Source: a virus
Reading direction: 5' to 3' (one strand)
Length of the DNA stretch: 64,000 nt
IMG/VR virus record: IMGVR_UViG_3300030047_000014
Location: 1-64,000 of that record
Within the stretch, counting starts at the first letter, position 1, and each line of letters opens with the position of its first letter. Position numbers and translations under genes: made by a program. Positions 7,731-16,471 of this stretch are shown here, in pieces. Below the pieces are notes generated by a model that ran no database searches, had not been told where the DNA came from, and saw only the letters and a list, made by a program, of their open reading frames with translations.

Positions 7731-10700
7731 TTACACTTCTTCTTCTTCAATCACTGATTCTACTTCAGAACCATCTTCCAATAGATTATCAACAGTTTCA
7801 TCTGTTAAGATTTCATCCATCCAGGTAGTATCATTTAATGTGATATTATAATTGGTATAATCTATTCTGATTTTGTAATACTTTAGCATATCACATAAAA
7901 TACTAATTAAAGCCTTATCCTCATTATTTTCTACATCTCTCTCATATCTATCCATACTACCTAAGAGAATATTTATAAAAGGTAATTTCTTTAGAAAGTC
8001 ATTGACATTTGTATAGATATGATAGATCTCCTGATCAAATAGACTATGTTCTTCTGCAACTGTAAGCATTGCATCATATAAAGTACTATCTGATCTCTTG
8101 TAATTAAGTGCTTCATAATTAGCTAATAATCTTATTTTCTCTATTAAATCTTTTGAAACAGTTTTAAGATGGAATGTCTTATTAAATACTGCAGGATATT
8201 CATCCATTAATTTCTTAATCTTATATGCTGTAACAAGTCTTTTAAATGGTTTATTATCTCCTTCCATAAATTTTTTATATGATATTAAATTATGAATTTT
8301 AAGTTTTTCTAAGTTACTTATTTCTCTTTCAGAGAATGTTATACATCTTATTTTACCCAGACTACCCACAATATTGTATAAATTATCTAACTTATCATTG
8401 TTGTCATGGGTATCATAGATAATAAGAGCACCAATATTATGAAGATTTTCATATTTAAGGGTTGTTGCTACAAATTTACAACTTCTCCCCTGTACATATC
8501 TCTCTAATGGTTGTGCTACTTTACAAGAAAATTCTCCCTGAAGTTTTACTCTTCTATTTCCTCCTTGAGATATAGATAATCTTTGTCTTTTCCTGGAATC
8601 TAACCACTCTTGGGATACTTCAATCTCATCAACATTAATAAATTTAGAGATGAGTAAAGATTGGACAAATTGATATTCTTTAATCATTGTTCTCCATTCC
8701 TCTCTAGGATACTTCTTAAGTTTAAGAATTTTCATATAATTCTCAACCTCAAAGTACTCAGCTCTAAGACCCAGATTATACTTACTTACCTTCTTTACTA
8801 AATAGACAGTATCATACCCATTAAGAGTACTTTTAAGATATTCTTTCTTAAGAAAACTCATAGGAATATTATACAAATAGTACTTCTTACTTGAATTGTT
8901 TAAATTTGATACAGTAACATCACTACTTTTTCTTTTATTAAGTTCTTTTATTCTATAAAAAGAAGCCTCAAATTTAATCTTATATTCTCCAAGAAGTTTA
9001 TCTTTATTATCTACAACTCTCTCCAGATCCAAGAGAGTTATTTCTTCAAGTTTTGGTTTAATCAAAGCTTTTGTAGAGAAAGGAAGAAATGTTCTAACAT
9101 CAAAATTCTTCCCAATATCATCACAAATACTTACATATTTCTCCTTGAAATTATAATACTTAAAGATATCATCTAAACTCTTTGTATCTGTAATAGACTC
9201 ATTATACTTATCAATAAAATATTCTGCTACAAGCTTTATCTTACTTAATATAGTAGCTTTAGCTTCTGAGGTATATCGTAGAGATTCTCTATTTGGTGTA
9301 GGAAATAATCCATCAGATAAAGAGAATCTTAATCCAATAGGAGCCTCAATTCTGGGAATATTCATTTTACCAAAATCAATTGGATAGTAAACATTATCCA
9401 GGCATATATGAAGACTATTATCTGAAGTATTTTCAGAATATTGGAACTCAGATCCACGATGTATCTTGAAATCATTAGACATACCAGTAAATATATCATA
9501 GTAGACATCTTCAAAATAAGCAAGTTGCTCTTTTATCTTATTAAGAAAATCATGCCTATCACTAAAACTAACAGGAACTATAACCTTTACACCATCTCCC
9601 TCATCAGTTTCAGTTTCATACAAAGGATCAATAGTATTACCATTTTCTCCTTCATACATCATGTATTTACGTTCTATTCCATCTTTCCTGGCTATGAAAT
9701 AAAATGCTGATGTATAAGCAAGTGGAGATTTAAAACCTAGCGGTTATGTAATCTCTAATTTCTTAGAGTGTCGGACTATATCATCATCCTCAAAAGAGGA
9801 GTTGGACGCTTTTTCATATGGTGACTAAACCATACTACTTCCTGTTATTAAGCAAATTTATTGCTCAGGTAGTCTCTAAACCTTCTGAAGATTTATCTTC
9901 AGCTTGGCTTTTGATTGTCTTATTAAATTCTTCAAGTTTATCATGTTTTCTCTTTAAAAAATAGATAGCATCTTTATATAAGTAGTTTAAACAATTTTGA
10001 ACATCTTCAGTATTTTCAATCCAGAGAACATATACTATTTGTGTTCTTTTTCTTTCAGCTATATAAGATTTTTTAGTTGGTAAGTATTCTACAATTTTTT
10101 CCAGAAATACTTTATCTGTAGAACAGAAAGCAATCTTTAGTTTATATTGTTGAACATGTGCGTTCTTCGTCACATAAGTAGCTTTTCTTTTATACTTATA
10201 ATTAAGTGGTTTAAGAATTATACTACCATCACCATCCATAAATCCTCTAATAAAATGAGGAATAAAATCTTTATCTAACTTAGGAAATGTCATTCCTACT
10301 CTACTTTTATTTATATTACAACCATAGTTAATAAGAGATTGACAAAGTTGTGTAGAATGAATATCAATAAGTGCTGTTTTTTTCCAATTCTTAACAACAT
10401 TTGAAGGATAATGTACAATAGATATTTGTTTACCTCCTGCTTCTAAAGCAAGTTTTTCAAGTATATATCCATCTTCTTCTTGTACATTCACTCTTAACTG
10501 TATTTGTCTGTTCTCTGATGATTGCCATACAGATCCATCTGCATATATAAAACCTAAAATATAGGCTTTATACTCATTATCTATCTTCTCAAAATATTCG
10601 TGATTCACAATAAATTTGTATCCCATAGTATGTACTTGTTAGGACACAAAGATATAAAATCTAACTTAGATTTCCAAAAATTCATCCAATATTTATAATA

Positions 10701-11103
10701 CAAAATTACTCTTGTACTGGGCCTAGTTTTGTTGACCCATCATTCCTAATGAATTAACTTCTGTTCTTGCTAGAGATTTACCATATTTACTTATGATATT
10801 CTTTACATCACTCTCATCTAAGCCTACACCAAAATCTTCAACAGCAAACTCAAGATTTCCTTCAGAGTTATACTTAAATGAAACTATAATAGGTTTATCT
10901 ATTACACCTGCACGCCTATGACTATCAAGGGCATTACTTGCTAATTCCCTTATAGTAGAACCTATCTCATCTGCATAGAGATTTTTACTCAACATCTGCA
11001 TAAGCATTTGAGTAGAATTCTCATCCAGGGACATTGCTATAGATCCTGTTTGCTCTTCTCCATCTGATAATATTATTGTGTCTTTCTGTTCTTGTAATAT
11101 CAT
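7731..11103 (-). CDS. rIIA: rIIA-like GHKL ATPase, split by a group I intron
   Basis: The gene is a join of exon 1 (11103 to 10735, 123 codons) and exon 2 (9740 to 7731, 669 codons plus stop), giving 792 residues; T4 rIIA has about 725. Exon 1 carries the N box (IRELASNALDSH) and G1 box (VEDFGVGLDESDV) of Hsp90/MutL-type ATPases. Joining the exons restores the G2 box as GMMG-LGFKSPLAY, which aligns with Hsp90 GQFGVGFYS. Without splicing, exon 1 runs into TAG at 10723 after two foreign codons (CAA, AAC). The C-terminus is acidic. The neighbouring rIIB-like gene supports the name. Confidence 0.8.
9865..10626 (-). CDS. Intron-encoded LAGLIDADG homing endonuclease
   Basis: 253 residues. Two LAGLIDADG-type helices are visible: ILGFIYADGSVW around residues 22-34 and FIRGFMDGDGSII around residues 128-140, each with its catalytic acidic residue, so one chain forms both half-sites. 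The enzyme would cut intronless rIIA alleles near the intron site and promote intron homing. It starts at the ATG at 10626, just downstream of a good Bacteroides-type promoter inside the intron. Its end overlaps the intron core. Confidence 0.9.
   Translation of the reverse strand: MGYKFIVNHEYFEKIDNEYKAYILGFIYADGSVWQSSENRQIQLRVNVQEEDGYILEKLALEAGGKQISIVHYPSNVVKNWKKTALIDIHSTQLCQSLINYGCNINKSRVGMTFPKLDKDFIPHFIRGFMDGDGSIILKPLNYKYKRKATYVTKNAHVQQYKLKIAFCSTDKVFLEKIVEYLPTKKSYIAERKRTQIVYVLWIENTEDVQNCLNYLYKDAIYFLKRKHDKLEEFNKTIKSQAEDKSSEGLETT
10647..10678 (-). promoter_or_regulatory. Promoter inside the intron for the homing endonuclease
   Basis: The minus strand reads TTTG, 20 bases, TATCTTTG. This matches the Bacteroides consensus TTTG-N19-21-TAnnTTTG exactly. 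The predicted start site lies about 14 bases before the endonuclease ATG. Confidence 0.75.
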
Positions 11104-11177
11104 TCCTTTACTATTATTAATAATTTAAGTGCTTCAATTGCGTGAACTAATTCGTAAACTTCTTCTTGGTATTTCAT
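11100..11177 (-). CDS. Very small coupled ORF
   Basis: 25 residues (MKYQEEVYELVHAIEALK to IIVKE). Its ATG overlaps the stop of the upstream gene (ATGA) and its TGA overlaps the rIIA ATG in the same way. This double overlap is the main argument that it is translated. Confidence 0.4.
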   Translation of the reverse strand: MKYQEEVYELVHAIEALKLLIIVKE

Positions 11178-11407
11178 TTTGCTGATTTATTAAATGAATT
11201 AATAGCCAATACTATATTATCATCTTCATCATATGACCAACATTTAGGGCAATAATGAAATCCTTTATGTTCTATCCATTCAGATTCTATTGCTTGCTCT
11301 TTGGCTGCTGATTCATCACTCCAACATGATCCAGAATCATTGTCACATCCGGCATCTTCTCCGCAATTATCACAAACCACTGTAAACATTTCAACTTTTT
11401 GTATCAT
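11174..11407 (-). CDS. Zinc-binding small protein
   Basis: 77 residues with CDNCG near residue 13 and CPKCW near residue 53, so two CxxC knuckles separated by an acidic stretch. Probably one zinc ribbon. Function unknown. Confidence 0.65.
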   Translation of the reverse strand: MIQKVEMFTVVCDNCGEDAGCDNDSGSCWSDESAAKEQAIESEWIEHKGFHYCPKCWSYDEDDNIVLAINSFNKSAK

Positions 11408-11446
11408 TTTCTCGTTTTTTTTAATTTGTTTTAAAGTTACTTAATT

Positions 11447-11545
11447 TCAATCAGTTATCAGATCTTTTTCTTTTTCAATTTGTCTTCTAACCATGATCTC
11501 TAGTTGTAATTGTAGTTCTTTTAAAATATTATCATCTTTATTCAT
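11447..11545 (-). CDS. Small helical ORF
   Basis: 32 residues (MNKDDNILKELQLQLEIMVR to KDLITD), a single predicted charged helix. The ATG overlaps the upstream stop as ATGA, which supports expression. No family recognised. Confidence 0.4.
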   Translation of the reverse strand: MNKDDNILKELQLQLEIMVRRQIEKEKDLITD

Positions 11546-11886
11546 AACTTTCTATTTAATAAAAATATATGACAATAATTAAGTTTAAAATATTGTTCAT
11601 GATTATGCTCTGTTGGATTAAATATAAACTTTACCCTTCTATGATGTCGTATAGTAGTATCCCAAAAATATGTAGTATCCCATTCTTTTATCTCAGCATT
11701 TGTACTACCCCAAATATTACCATACATTTGTTTTCCACTTCTATCTAACTTAAGGATTCTATTTTTGTCTTTATCCTTTACATATAATAGACGAGCAGGT
11801 CTAATTACTTTTATATGAATAAATTCACTCCCATGAGGGATAATTATTTCATCTCCTTTTTCTAATTGTTCCACTTTTACTAACAT
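11542..11886 (-). CDS. Hypothetical protein
   Basis: 114 residues, beta-rich, beginning MLVKVEQLEKGDEIIIPHGS. The opening resembles small SH3- or Hint-like folds that start with a KGDEI strand, but no splicing residues are present. It lies just downstream of the uracil-DNA glycosylase-like gene. Function unknown. Confidence 0.55.
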   Translation of the reverse strand: MLVKVEQLEKGDEIIIPHGSEFIHIKVIRPARLLYVKDKDKNRILKLDRSGKQMYGNIWGSTNAEIKEWDTTYFWDTTIRHHRRVKFIFNPTEHNHEQYFKLNYCHIFLLNRKL

Positions 11887-11896
11887 ATTTATTTAT

Positions 11897-12622
11897 TTAA
11901 AATGGTAAATTATCCTCTTCTTCATCTAACCAGGTAATACTTATATTATTTGTTTCTTTTAGTACCCTGTTAGTTAATGTAAATACTCCCTCTGAATTCC
12001 ATTGAGTCTTTCTATAAGAAGCACTTGCAGGGTGACTAACCTTAAATACCCAACTATAGGGATCTATAAACTCCTCAACTTCAGCAGCTTTTTCTCCCAT
12101 AAGAATTATTGGAGTGCCTCCTGTTGCTAAGTGAGAAAATAAATATTTCATAAAAGGTTTCCATAAACCCTGATGTGCTCCTGCTAATCCTATTTCAGTA
12201 GTAAGAGCAGCATTAAGCATCAATACTCCTTTATTAGCTAGATAACTAACATCAGGATTCTTAAAGTACCTAAGATTTAAGCCCTTATAAAGCTCATTTT
12301 CTATAGCTGTATAGAACTGTTCCAGGGAAGGTTGAGGATATCCTGTATTACTACATCCCATTAATAAACCATCTGCAATAGGCTTTCCGTCTTTTAAGGA
12401 ATGATAAGGACACATTCCTACTAATATTACTTTTAACTCATCTAAAGAAGTTTCTTTAAAACACCTAAATGTATTAGAAGAGAGAGGAGCAATCTTCTTG
12501 CCCCTCCCACTTTCTTCTTTAAGAAACTTATAGATCTTATCACATTCTTCACTTTCAATAAAAGGTTTCATCTTTTCCCACCAGGAATGGTGAAATAGAT
12601 CTTTAAAATTATCCCAAATCAT
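11897..12622 (-). CDS. ung: Uracil-DNA glycosylase family protein with altered active site
   Basis: 241 residues with the overall family 1 UDG layout: VILVGMCPYH, PSLEQFYTAIENEL, KGVLMLNAALTTEIGLAGAH, PIILMGEKA and KVSHPASASYR. Family 1 enzymes remove uracil from DNA. The first motif is normally GQDPYH, whose Asp activates the attacking water. Here the Gln is Met and the Asp is Cys (GGA ATG TGT CCT in the DNA). The last motif is HPASAS rather than HPSPLS. It may be a weak enzyme, or a protein that binds uracil or another DNA feature without cutting. It overlaps the upstream gene by four bases. Confidence 0.8.
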   Translation of the reverse strand: MIWDNFKDLFHHSWWEKMKPFIESEECDKIYKFLKEESGRGKKIAPLSSNTFRCFKETSLDELKVILVGMCPYHSLKDGKPIADGLLMGCSNTGYPQPSLEQFYTAIENELYKGLNLRYFKNPDVSYLANKGVLMLNAALTTEIGLAGAHQGLWKPFMKYLFSHLATGGTPIILMGEKAAEVEEFIDPYSWVFKVSHPASASYRKTQWNSEGVFTLTNRVLKETNNISITWLDEEEDNLPF

Positions 12623-12906
12623 TTTTTAGCATTTATAGTTATTTCTAATTTAGCAGTGAGCTCCTTTACTATAGTTTCAGTAATATCTGTTCGTAATTTA
12701 CCCCAGTTACTACTTCCATATTTATCTGTAGTAATAATGTTATTTAATATCGTTCTCACATTAAATGAATTAAATTCATTATTTACCATTTTAGTAGCCT
12801 CATCTCTTACAGCTTCATCAATCCATTCTCTAATATCTTCCTTAGTTATACCAAGCTCATTATGAAGATAGTTTTTAAATAGCAACCATTTATCATCACT
12901 TTTCAT
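12619..12906 (-). CDS. Hypothetical protein
   Basis: 95 residues, mostly helical and charged (LGITKEDIREWIDEAVRDEA). Its stop overlaps the glycosylase start as ATGA. No recognisable motif. Confidence 0.6.
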   Translation of the reverse strand: MKSDDKWLLFKNYLHNELGITKEDIREWIDEAVRDEATKMVNNEFNSFNVRTILNNIITTDKYGSSNWGKLRTDITETIVKELTAKLEITINAKK

Positions 12907-12909
12907 AGT

Positions 12910-13722
12910 TTAATATTGAGCAATTTTGTCGAACTCATTGTACAAACTTAATTGAGCTTTGTCTTCAAATACTACTTCAGGAACCTGGATAGGCTCTTGT
13001 TTAGGAAGAATTAAACCTGTCTGTCCTACAAAATATCTATGAACATCTATATGATCTTGTAACCATGTAGTAGGATGTAGTTCCTTCATAGAATAAGTTG
13101 TAAACTGATAAAGTTCCCATAAGCTATTAGCAGCACCATAATCAAACGTAGGAGAATCTAATTCCCTCTTAATGATATTTAGCTGTGTACTCTCAATAAG
13201 TCCTTCTTCAATATACATTCTGCCCAGGAGTTCAGCAGTAACCCTTTTGGTCATTTCAATATTCTTCATAGCATCTCTTTCCTGTTGCATAGTAATAAAG
13301 ACATCCCCTGCAGTCTTGATGTATTCTGCAATACTATGTGGAGTGAATGTCTGTACATCTCCCCAATGTTTCTTCTTGAATGCACCCATATCACCGGAGA
13401 TAGCACCATTACTGCAGATGAAAATATGAACACCCATAGCCCATTTCAAACTAATAGACTTATCCAGGCTATTCTGCCAACCAATCTGAATCTGCATTTC
13501 ACTATCAGCAACATCACTAATAGTATAGCGACCATTGGCTACATTACCTTTTCTGGCCATTGTATAGCTTTCTTTATCCAATTTAAAACCTGACTGAACT
13601 ATTCCTTCCAAGGTTAAATCAATAAGGGTTTCATGTGACATTGCTTTATAAGTACGTGTAGATTCTGGAGTAACAGTACTTAAGACATCTTGTTTTTTTA
13701 CACTATATGTTTTTAGATCCAT
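12910..13722 (-). CDS. DUF932-like protein
   Basis: 270 residues. The segment TMARKGNVANGRYTI ... NSLDKSISLKWAMGVHIFICSNGAISGD matches the core of DUF932 proteins common in phages and plasmids (N-S-x-D-K-S, then G-x-x-x-F-x-C-S-N-G). The family lies near DNA metabolism genes but has no settled activity. Start ATG at 13722. Codon use is somewhat richer in G and C than in its neighbours. Confidence 0.65.
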   Translation of the reverse strand: MDLKTYSVKKQDVLSTVTPESTRTYKAMSHETLIDLTLEGIVQSGFKLDKESYTMARKGNVANGRYTISDVADSEMQIQIGWQNSLDKSISLKWAMGVHIFICSNGAISGDMGAFKKKHWGDVQTFTPHSIAEYIKTAGDVFITMQQERDAMKNIEMTKRVTAELLGRMYIEEGLIESTQLNIIKRELDSPTFDYGAANSLWELYQFTTYSMKELHPTTWLQDHIDVHRYFVGQTGLILPKQEPIQVPEVVFEDKAQLSLYNEFDKIAQY

Positions 13723-13742
13723 TTTTATTGTTTATTAATTTA

Positions 13743-14006
13743 TTATTCTTCAAAATAACCTTCACCACAAATACTATTCTCATTCTGAAATTTCTCTGCT
13801 ATCTCACTAATTGTTTTATCACTTAGTAATCCAATAATATCTATCTCTCCTACAAGAACAGCATAGATATCAAAATCCCCTCCTTCTGCAGGATACCCGG
13901 GGTCTCCATTAGAAAGATACATTTTCTCAGGAATGTATTCAGACCATTCATATTCTATGTACAAATCAATTCCTCTGAACGTTATATTTCCAGCTCCTTT
14001 TTTCAT
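13743..14006 (-). CDS. Hypothetical acidic protein
   Basis: 87 residues with many Asp, Glu and Gly, ending SICGEGYFEE. It begins MKKGAGNITFRGIDLYIEYE. Its ATG overlaps the stop of the gene upstream by four bases. I recognise no family. Confidence 0.55.
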   Translation of the reverse strand: MKKGAGNITFRGIDLYIEYEWSEYIPEKMYLSNGDPGYPAEGGDFDIYAVLVGEIDIIGLLSDKTISEIAEKFQNENSICGEGYFEE

Positions 14007-14293
14007 TCTTGTGCTAATTTATAAAGTTCTTCTTCTACATCTGGATCATTTGTATCATCTCTGTATTCTCTATTTCTGATAGTCCAGATTAAATCGTATT
14101 TAGCGATAGTTATCTCTGATGTTGGATTTGTGAGAGGACTCATTGTTCCAATTCCAGTAAATCCACATATCTCCTTACGAAATTTATTCATTAATAGAGA
14201 TGAAAGTTGAATTGTAGCATTAGTATTATCCTCTCCCTTAGAAAGTCGGGAGAAGATAACATTACTAATTACATCTATCATTACTGTTTTCAT
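14003..14293 (-). CDS. Hypothetical protein
   Basis: 96 residues, MKTVMIDVISNVIFSRLSKG onward, with an acidic C-terminus. It sits between two coupled genes with one- and four-base overlaps. No known motif. Confidence 0.55.
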   Translation of the reverse strand: MKTVMIDVISNVIFSRLSKGEDNTNATIQLSSLLMNKFRKEICGFTGIGTMSPLTNPTSEITIAKYDLIWTIRNREYRDDTNDPDVEEELYKLAQE

Positions 14294-14655
14294 TAATCTC
14301 TTATATGTTCTACAACACCATTTTCATCCGGAGTTCCCCAAGTTCTACTCTTATTCTCTTCCAGTTTATTAAAGGCAACTGTAAGAAGTTGATCAGCATT
14401 AAGCCCATAATGACACGCAGCATCCATTAAAAGAATCAGAACATCTGCAAATTCTTTATTTGTATCTTCTATAAATTCCAATGTAGGCATACCACCACTA
14501 TAGAACTCTTTTAAAGCTTCTGTGAGTTCCTTAGCTTCCTTTTGAAGATGATACGAGATAGAAACACTTCTATTCCTTCTGAATCTTCCTTCATCAAAAG
14601 TTTTATCAGACCAAGCTGATGTTTCATTCATTAGATTCTGTAAACTCTCTGTCAT
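14293..14655 (-). CDS. MazG-like nucleotide pyrophosphohydrolase
   Basis: 120 residues with the MazG/all-alpha NTP-PPase pattern: a first helix with KEAKELTEAL, a second with EDTNKEFADVLILLMDAA (the E-x-x-D-V metal motif) and a third ending FNKLEENKSRTWG. Enzymes of this fold hydrolyse NTPs or dNTPs to the monophosphate and PPi. A phage copy could shape the dNTP pool or blunt the host alarmone response. The substrate cannot be told from sequence. It overlaps the upstream gene by about 30 bases. Confidence 0.75.
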   Translation of the reverse strand: MTESLQNLMNETSAWSDKTFDEGRFRRNRSVSISYHLQKEAKELTEALKEFYSGGMPTLEFIEDTNKEFADVLILLMDAACHYGLNADQLLTVAFNKLEENKSRTWGTPDENGVVEHIRD

Positions 14656-15100
14656 ACATTTTTGGTGTAAATTGAAAACTTTTTACTATTGAATTATTTT
14701 TACTAAGCCCTACTTTAGCATATTTTCTTCTATCTAGTGATAACAAAGAGGAATTAAAATTATAGAGCTTTACTTCATCAAGTAATTTAAGATAGGTAGG
14801 ATCTTTAACAAACACTACTGTATCCGTTCCATAGATATCGAGTAGTGTTGTACAAAAATCTCTAGTTTTCCCTTTTAAGAATGAGTAAGGACAATCTTTC
14901 TCTATTACTTTTTCTTTTTTTGTTAGTGAAACTGTCGTATTTAGAAGTTTATTACTATATTCTTTATTAAGAAGTGCTAATGACTTATTAAGAGAGATTA
15001 CTACTTCTACTTCTTCTTCTAATTCTTCTATTCTTTTTACTAATTCATCAATTATTGATTTTGCCATTTCAGCATTAAGACCTAATTCTACATCTTTCAT
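14624..15100 (-). CDS. Hypothetical coiled-coil protein
   Basis: About 158 residues from the ATG at 15100; a longer frame would begin with TTG at 15148 behind an AAGGAG. The N-terminal part is a likely coiled coil (IIDELVKRIEELEEEVEVVI). A C-terminal domain has GTDTVVFVKDPTYLKLLDEV and ends SFQFTPKMYD. Function unknown. Confidence 0.6.
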   Translation of the reverse strand: MKDVELGLNAEMAKSIIDELVKRIEELEEEVEVVISLNKSLALLNKEYSNKLLNTTVSLTKKEKVIEKDCPYSFLKGKTRDFCTTLLDIYGTDTVVFVKDPTYLKLLDEVKLYNFNSSLLSLDRRKYAKVGLSKNNSIVKSFQFTPKMYDREFTESNE

Positions 15101-15180
15101 AATCCTTTTGTTTTTAAATGATTTTATTTCCTTTATTAATATTTCCAATATATGTGACTCCTTCTACTGTGTAAGAAAAA

Positions 15181-16197
15181 TTAACCATATAATCCTTTTT
15201 TTATGAAATGATTTTCTAATTCTTTTAAACCTCTATCTTTGCCCCACCCTGCCCAATCTTTTACAGAAGGAAGTAAATTATCTGGAGGATTTATGTGTTT
15301 AAATCCAAATGCACTAGTAATAGCATAACTTGCTTGTTTACCAGGAGCATCAGAATCTCCTCCATAAAATACTTCTTTAGAATTCTCTTTTATATATGCT
15401 ATATTTTCATGTGAAAAGGCAGCAAGACTTTCATTTTGAGAGTGAGCTACATATTCATAAATTTTTCTACAAACCATATAATCTTTAAGAGAATCTAATA
15501 TAAGACTATTATATTCTTTATTTAAATTGTCTAGTCCTCTCATCATATTTAATGGCACATTATTTGGAACCCATTTTGATCTCTTATCAGCAAATGGTCT
15601 ATAAATTTTCCAGTATCCATCATATAAATACCCAAATCTAAGTTCATTATCATTCAAAGGAAATCTCTTCTTATTCAGATAAAGTTCCTTAATAGAATAA
15701 ATATGATTTGCTCTTAGATCCTCTATATCTTGATAATACAGATTCCAATAAGCTAACTCATTATGTGTAAATTGTCTGGTAGATACCTGAACTAATGAAT
15801 AACGTTTACCTAAATCTTCAGGTTGCTGATATTGACCTACTATCTTTTTATAGTTCCCTACTTGTCCTGTAGATATACCTAATCCAAAATCTCTATCAAT
15901 AGTTTTTAATACTTCATCCAGGGTAGGAATGTGTAATAGGAGTTTAACAAATGTAAAGCAATCACCTCTAAGACTTGTATCAGTGAAATCTATAAATGAA
16001 AGATTACCATGTTTATTTCCTATTACAAAGGAAGGATTATTCTCTATTCTTCCGTCTGATCTTGGAAATGGTGATATAGTAGCATCATTAGGTTTCCATT
16101 GTGTATTAGGCATATAGTAGCGAAATATATCATATTCTGATATTCTTCTAAGAATAGCCTCTGTAGTAAGTGTTACTTTCTTTACTCCTGTTATCAT
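15181..16197 (-). CDS. dnaG: DnaG-type primase
   Basis: 338 residues. The N-terminal region follows the CHC2 primase layout (SPFPRSDGRIENNPSFVIGN ... GDCFTFVKLLL), but the zinc-binding cysteines are missing. The C-terminal region has a TOPRIM core: NSLILDSLKDY for the first acidic motif area and VFYGGDSDAPGKQAS for the DxDxxG motif. It would make RNA primers for the phage replisome together with the DnaB-like helicase at 20.9-21.9 kb. The C-terminal helicase-binding domain of bacterial DnaG is absent. Confidence 0.82.
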   Translation of the reverse strand: MITGVKKVTLTTEAILRRISEYDIFRYYMPNTQWKPNDATISPFPRSDGRIENNPSFVIGNKHGNLSFIDFTDTSLRGDCFTFVKLLLHIPTLDEVLKTIDRDFGLGISTGQVGNYKKIVGQYQQPEDLGKRYSLVQVSTRQFTHNELAYWNLYYQDIEDLRANHIYSIKELYLNKKRFPLNDNELRFGYLYDGYWKIYRPFADKRSKWVPNNVPLNMMRGLDNLNKEYNSLILDSLKDYMVCRKIYEYVAHSQNESLAAFSHENIAYIKENSKEVFYGGDSDAPGKQASYAITSAFGFKHINPPDNLLPSVKDWAGWGKDRGLKELENHFIKKGLYG

Positions 16198-16418
16198 TCT
16201 TTATTTTTTAAATCCTTTATGAACTTTAACCAAGGTCTTTTTTCTAGGAACTCTATTTTTTCATCTAGAGTATTATTAAGTTGTTCTTCCTCCCAACCAG
16301 CAGCTATAAGAATCTCATTATATTCTGGATAATATCCTTGTATTCTATCGTGAACTGCTGCTACATTAATCTTTCCTCCAAGAGCTATAAGCTTTGATAT
16401 CTTTTCCTCTATAGTCAT
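16194..16418 (-). CDS. Small hypothetical protein
   Basis: 74 residues, MTIEEKISKLIALGGKINVA onward, helical and amphipathic. It overlaps the primase start (ATGA), so it is translated with it, and might be a primase accessory protein. Only position supports that. Confidence 0.55.
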   Translation of the reverse strand: MTIEEKISKLIALGGKINVAAVHDRIQGYYPEYNEILIAAGWEEEQLNNTLDEKIEFLEKRPWLKFIKDLKNKE

Positions 16419-16423
16419 AATTA

Positions 16424-16458
16424 AAAAATAAAAACTCCCCCTATTTTTAGAGGGAGTT
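16424..16458 (-). terminator. Rho-independent terminator after the ssDNA-binding gene
   Basis: On the minus strand AACTCCCTCTA pairs with TAGGGGGAGTT (11 bp, 4-base loop), followed by TTTATTTTTT. It lies just upstream of the ATG at 16418, so it likely reduces read-through into the primase genes rather than ending the operon. Confidence 0.85.
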
Positions 16459-16471
16459 TATTAATACCTAA

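Larger units (their letters stand above)
9741..10734 (-). mobile_element. Group I intron in the rIIA-like gene
   Basis: About 994 bases. The 5' exon ends UGGGU and pairs with GCCCA in the intron at about 10718-10722, giving P1 with the required U-G wobble at the splice site. Near the 3' end, AGAGACUA (about 9871-9878) pairs through GACUA with UAGUC in GAUAUAGUCC (about 9770-9780), the usual P7 and J8/7 signature. The intron ends in G. A LAGLIDADG gene lies inside and its stop codon falls just after the P7 strand. I did not model P3-P8 in full. Confidence 0.88.
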
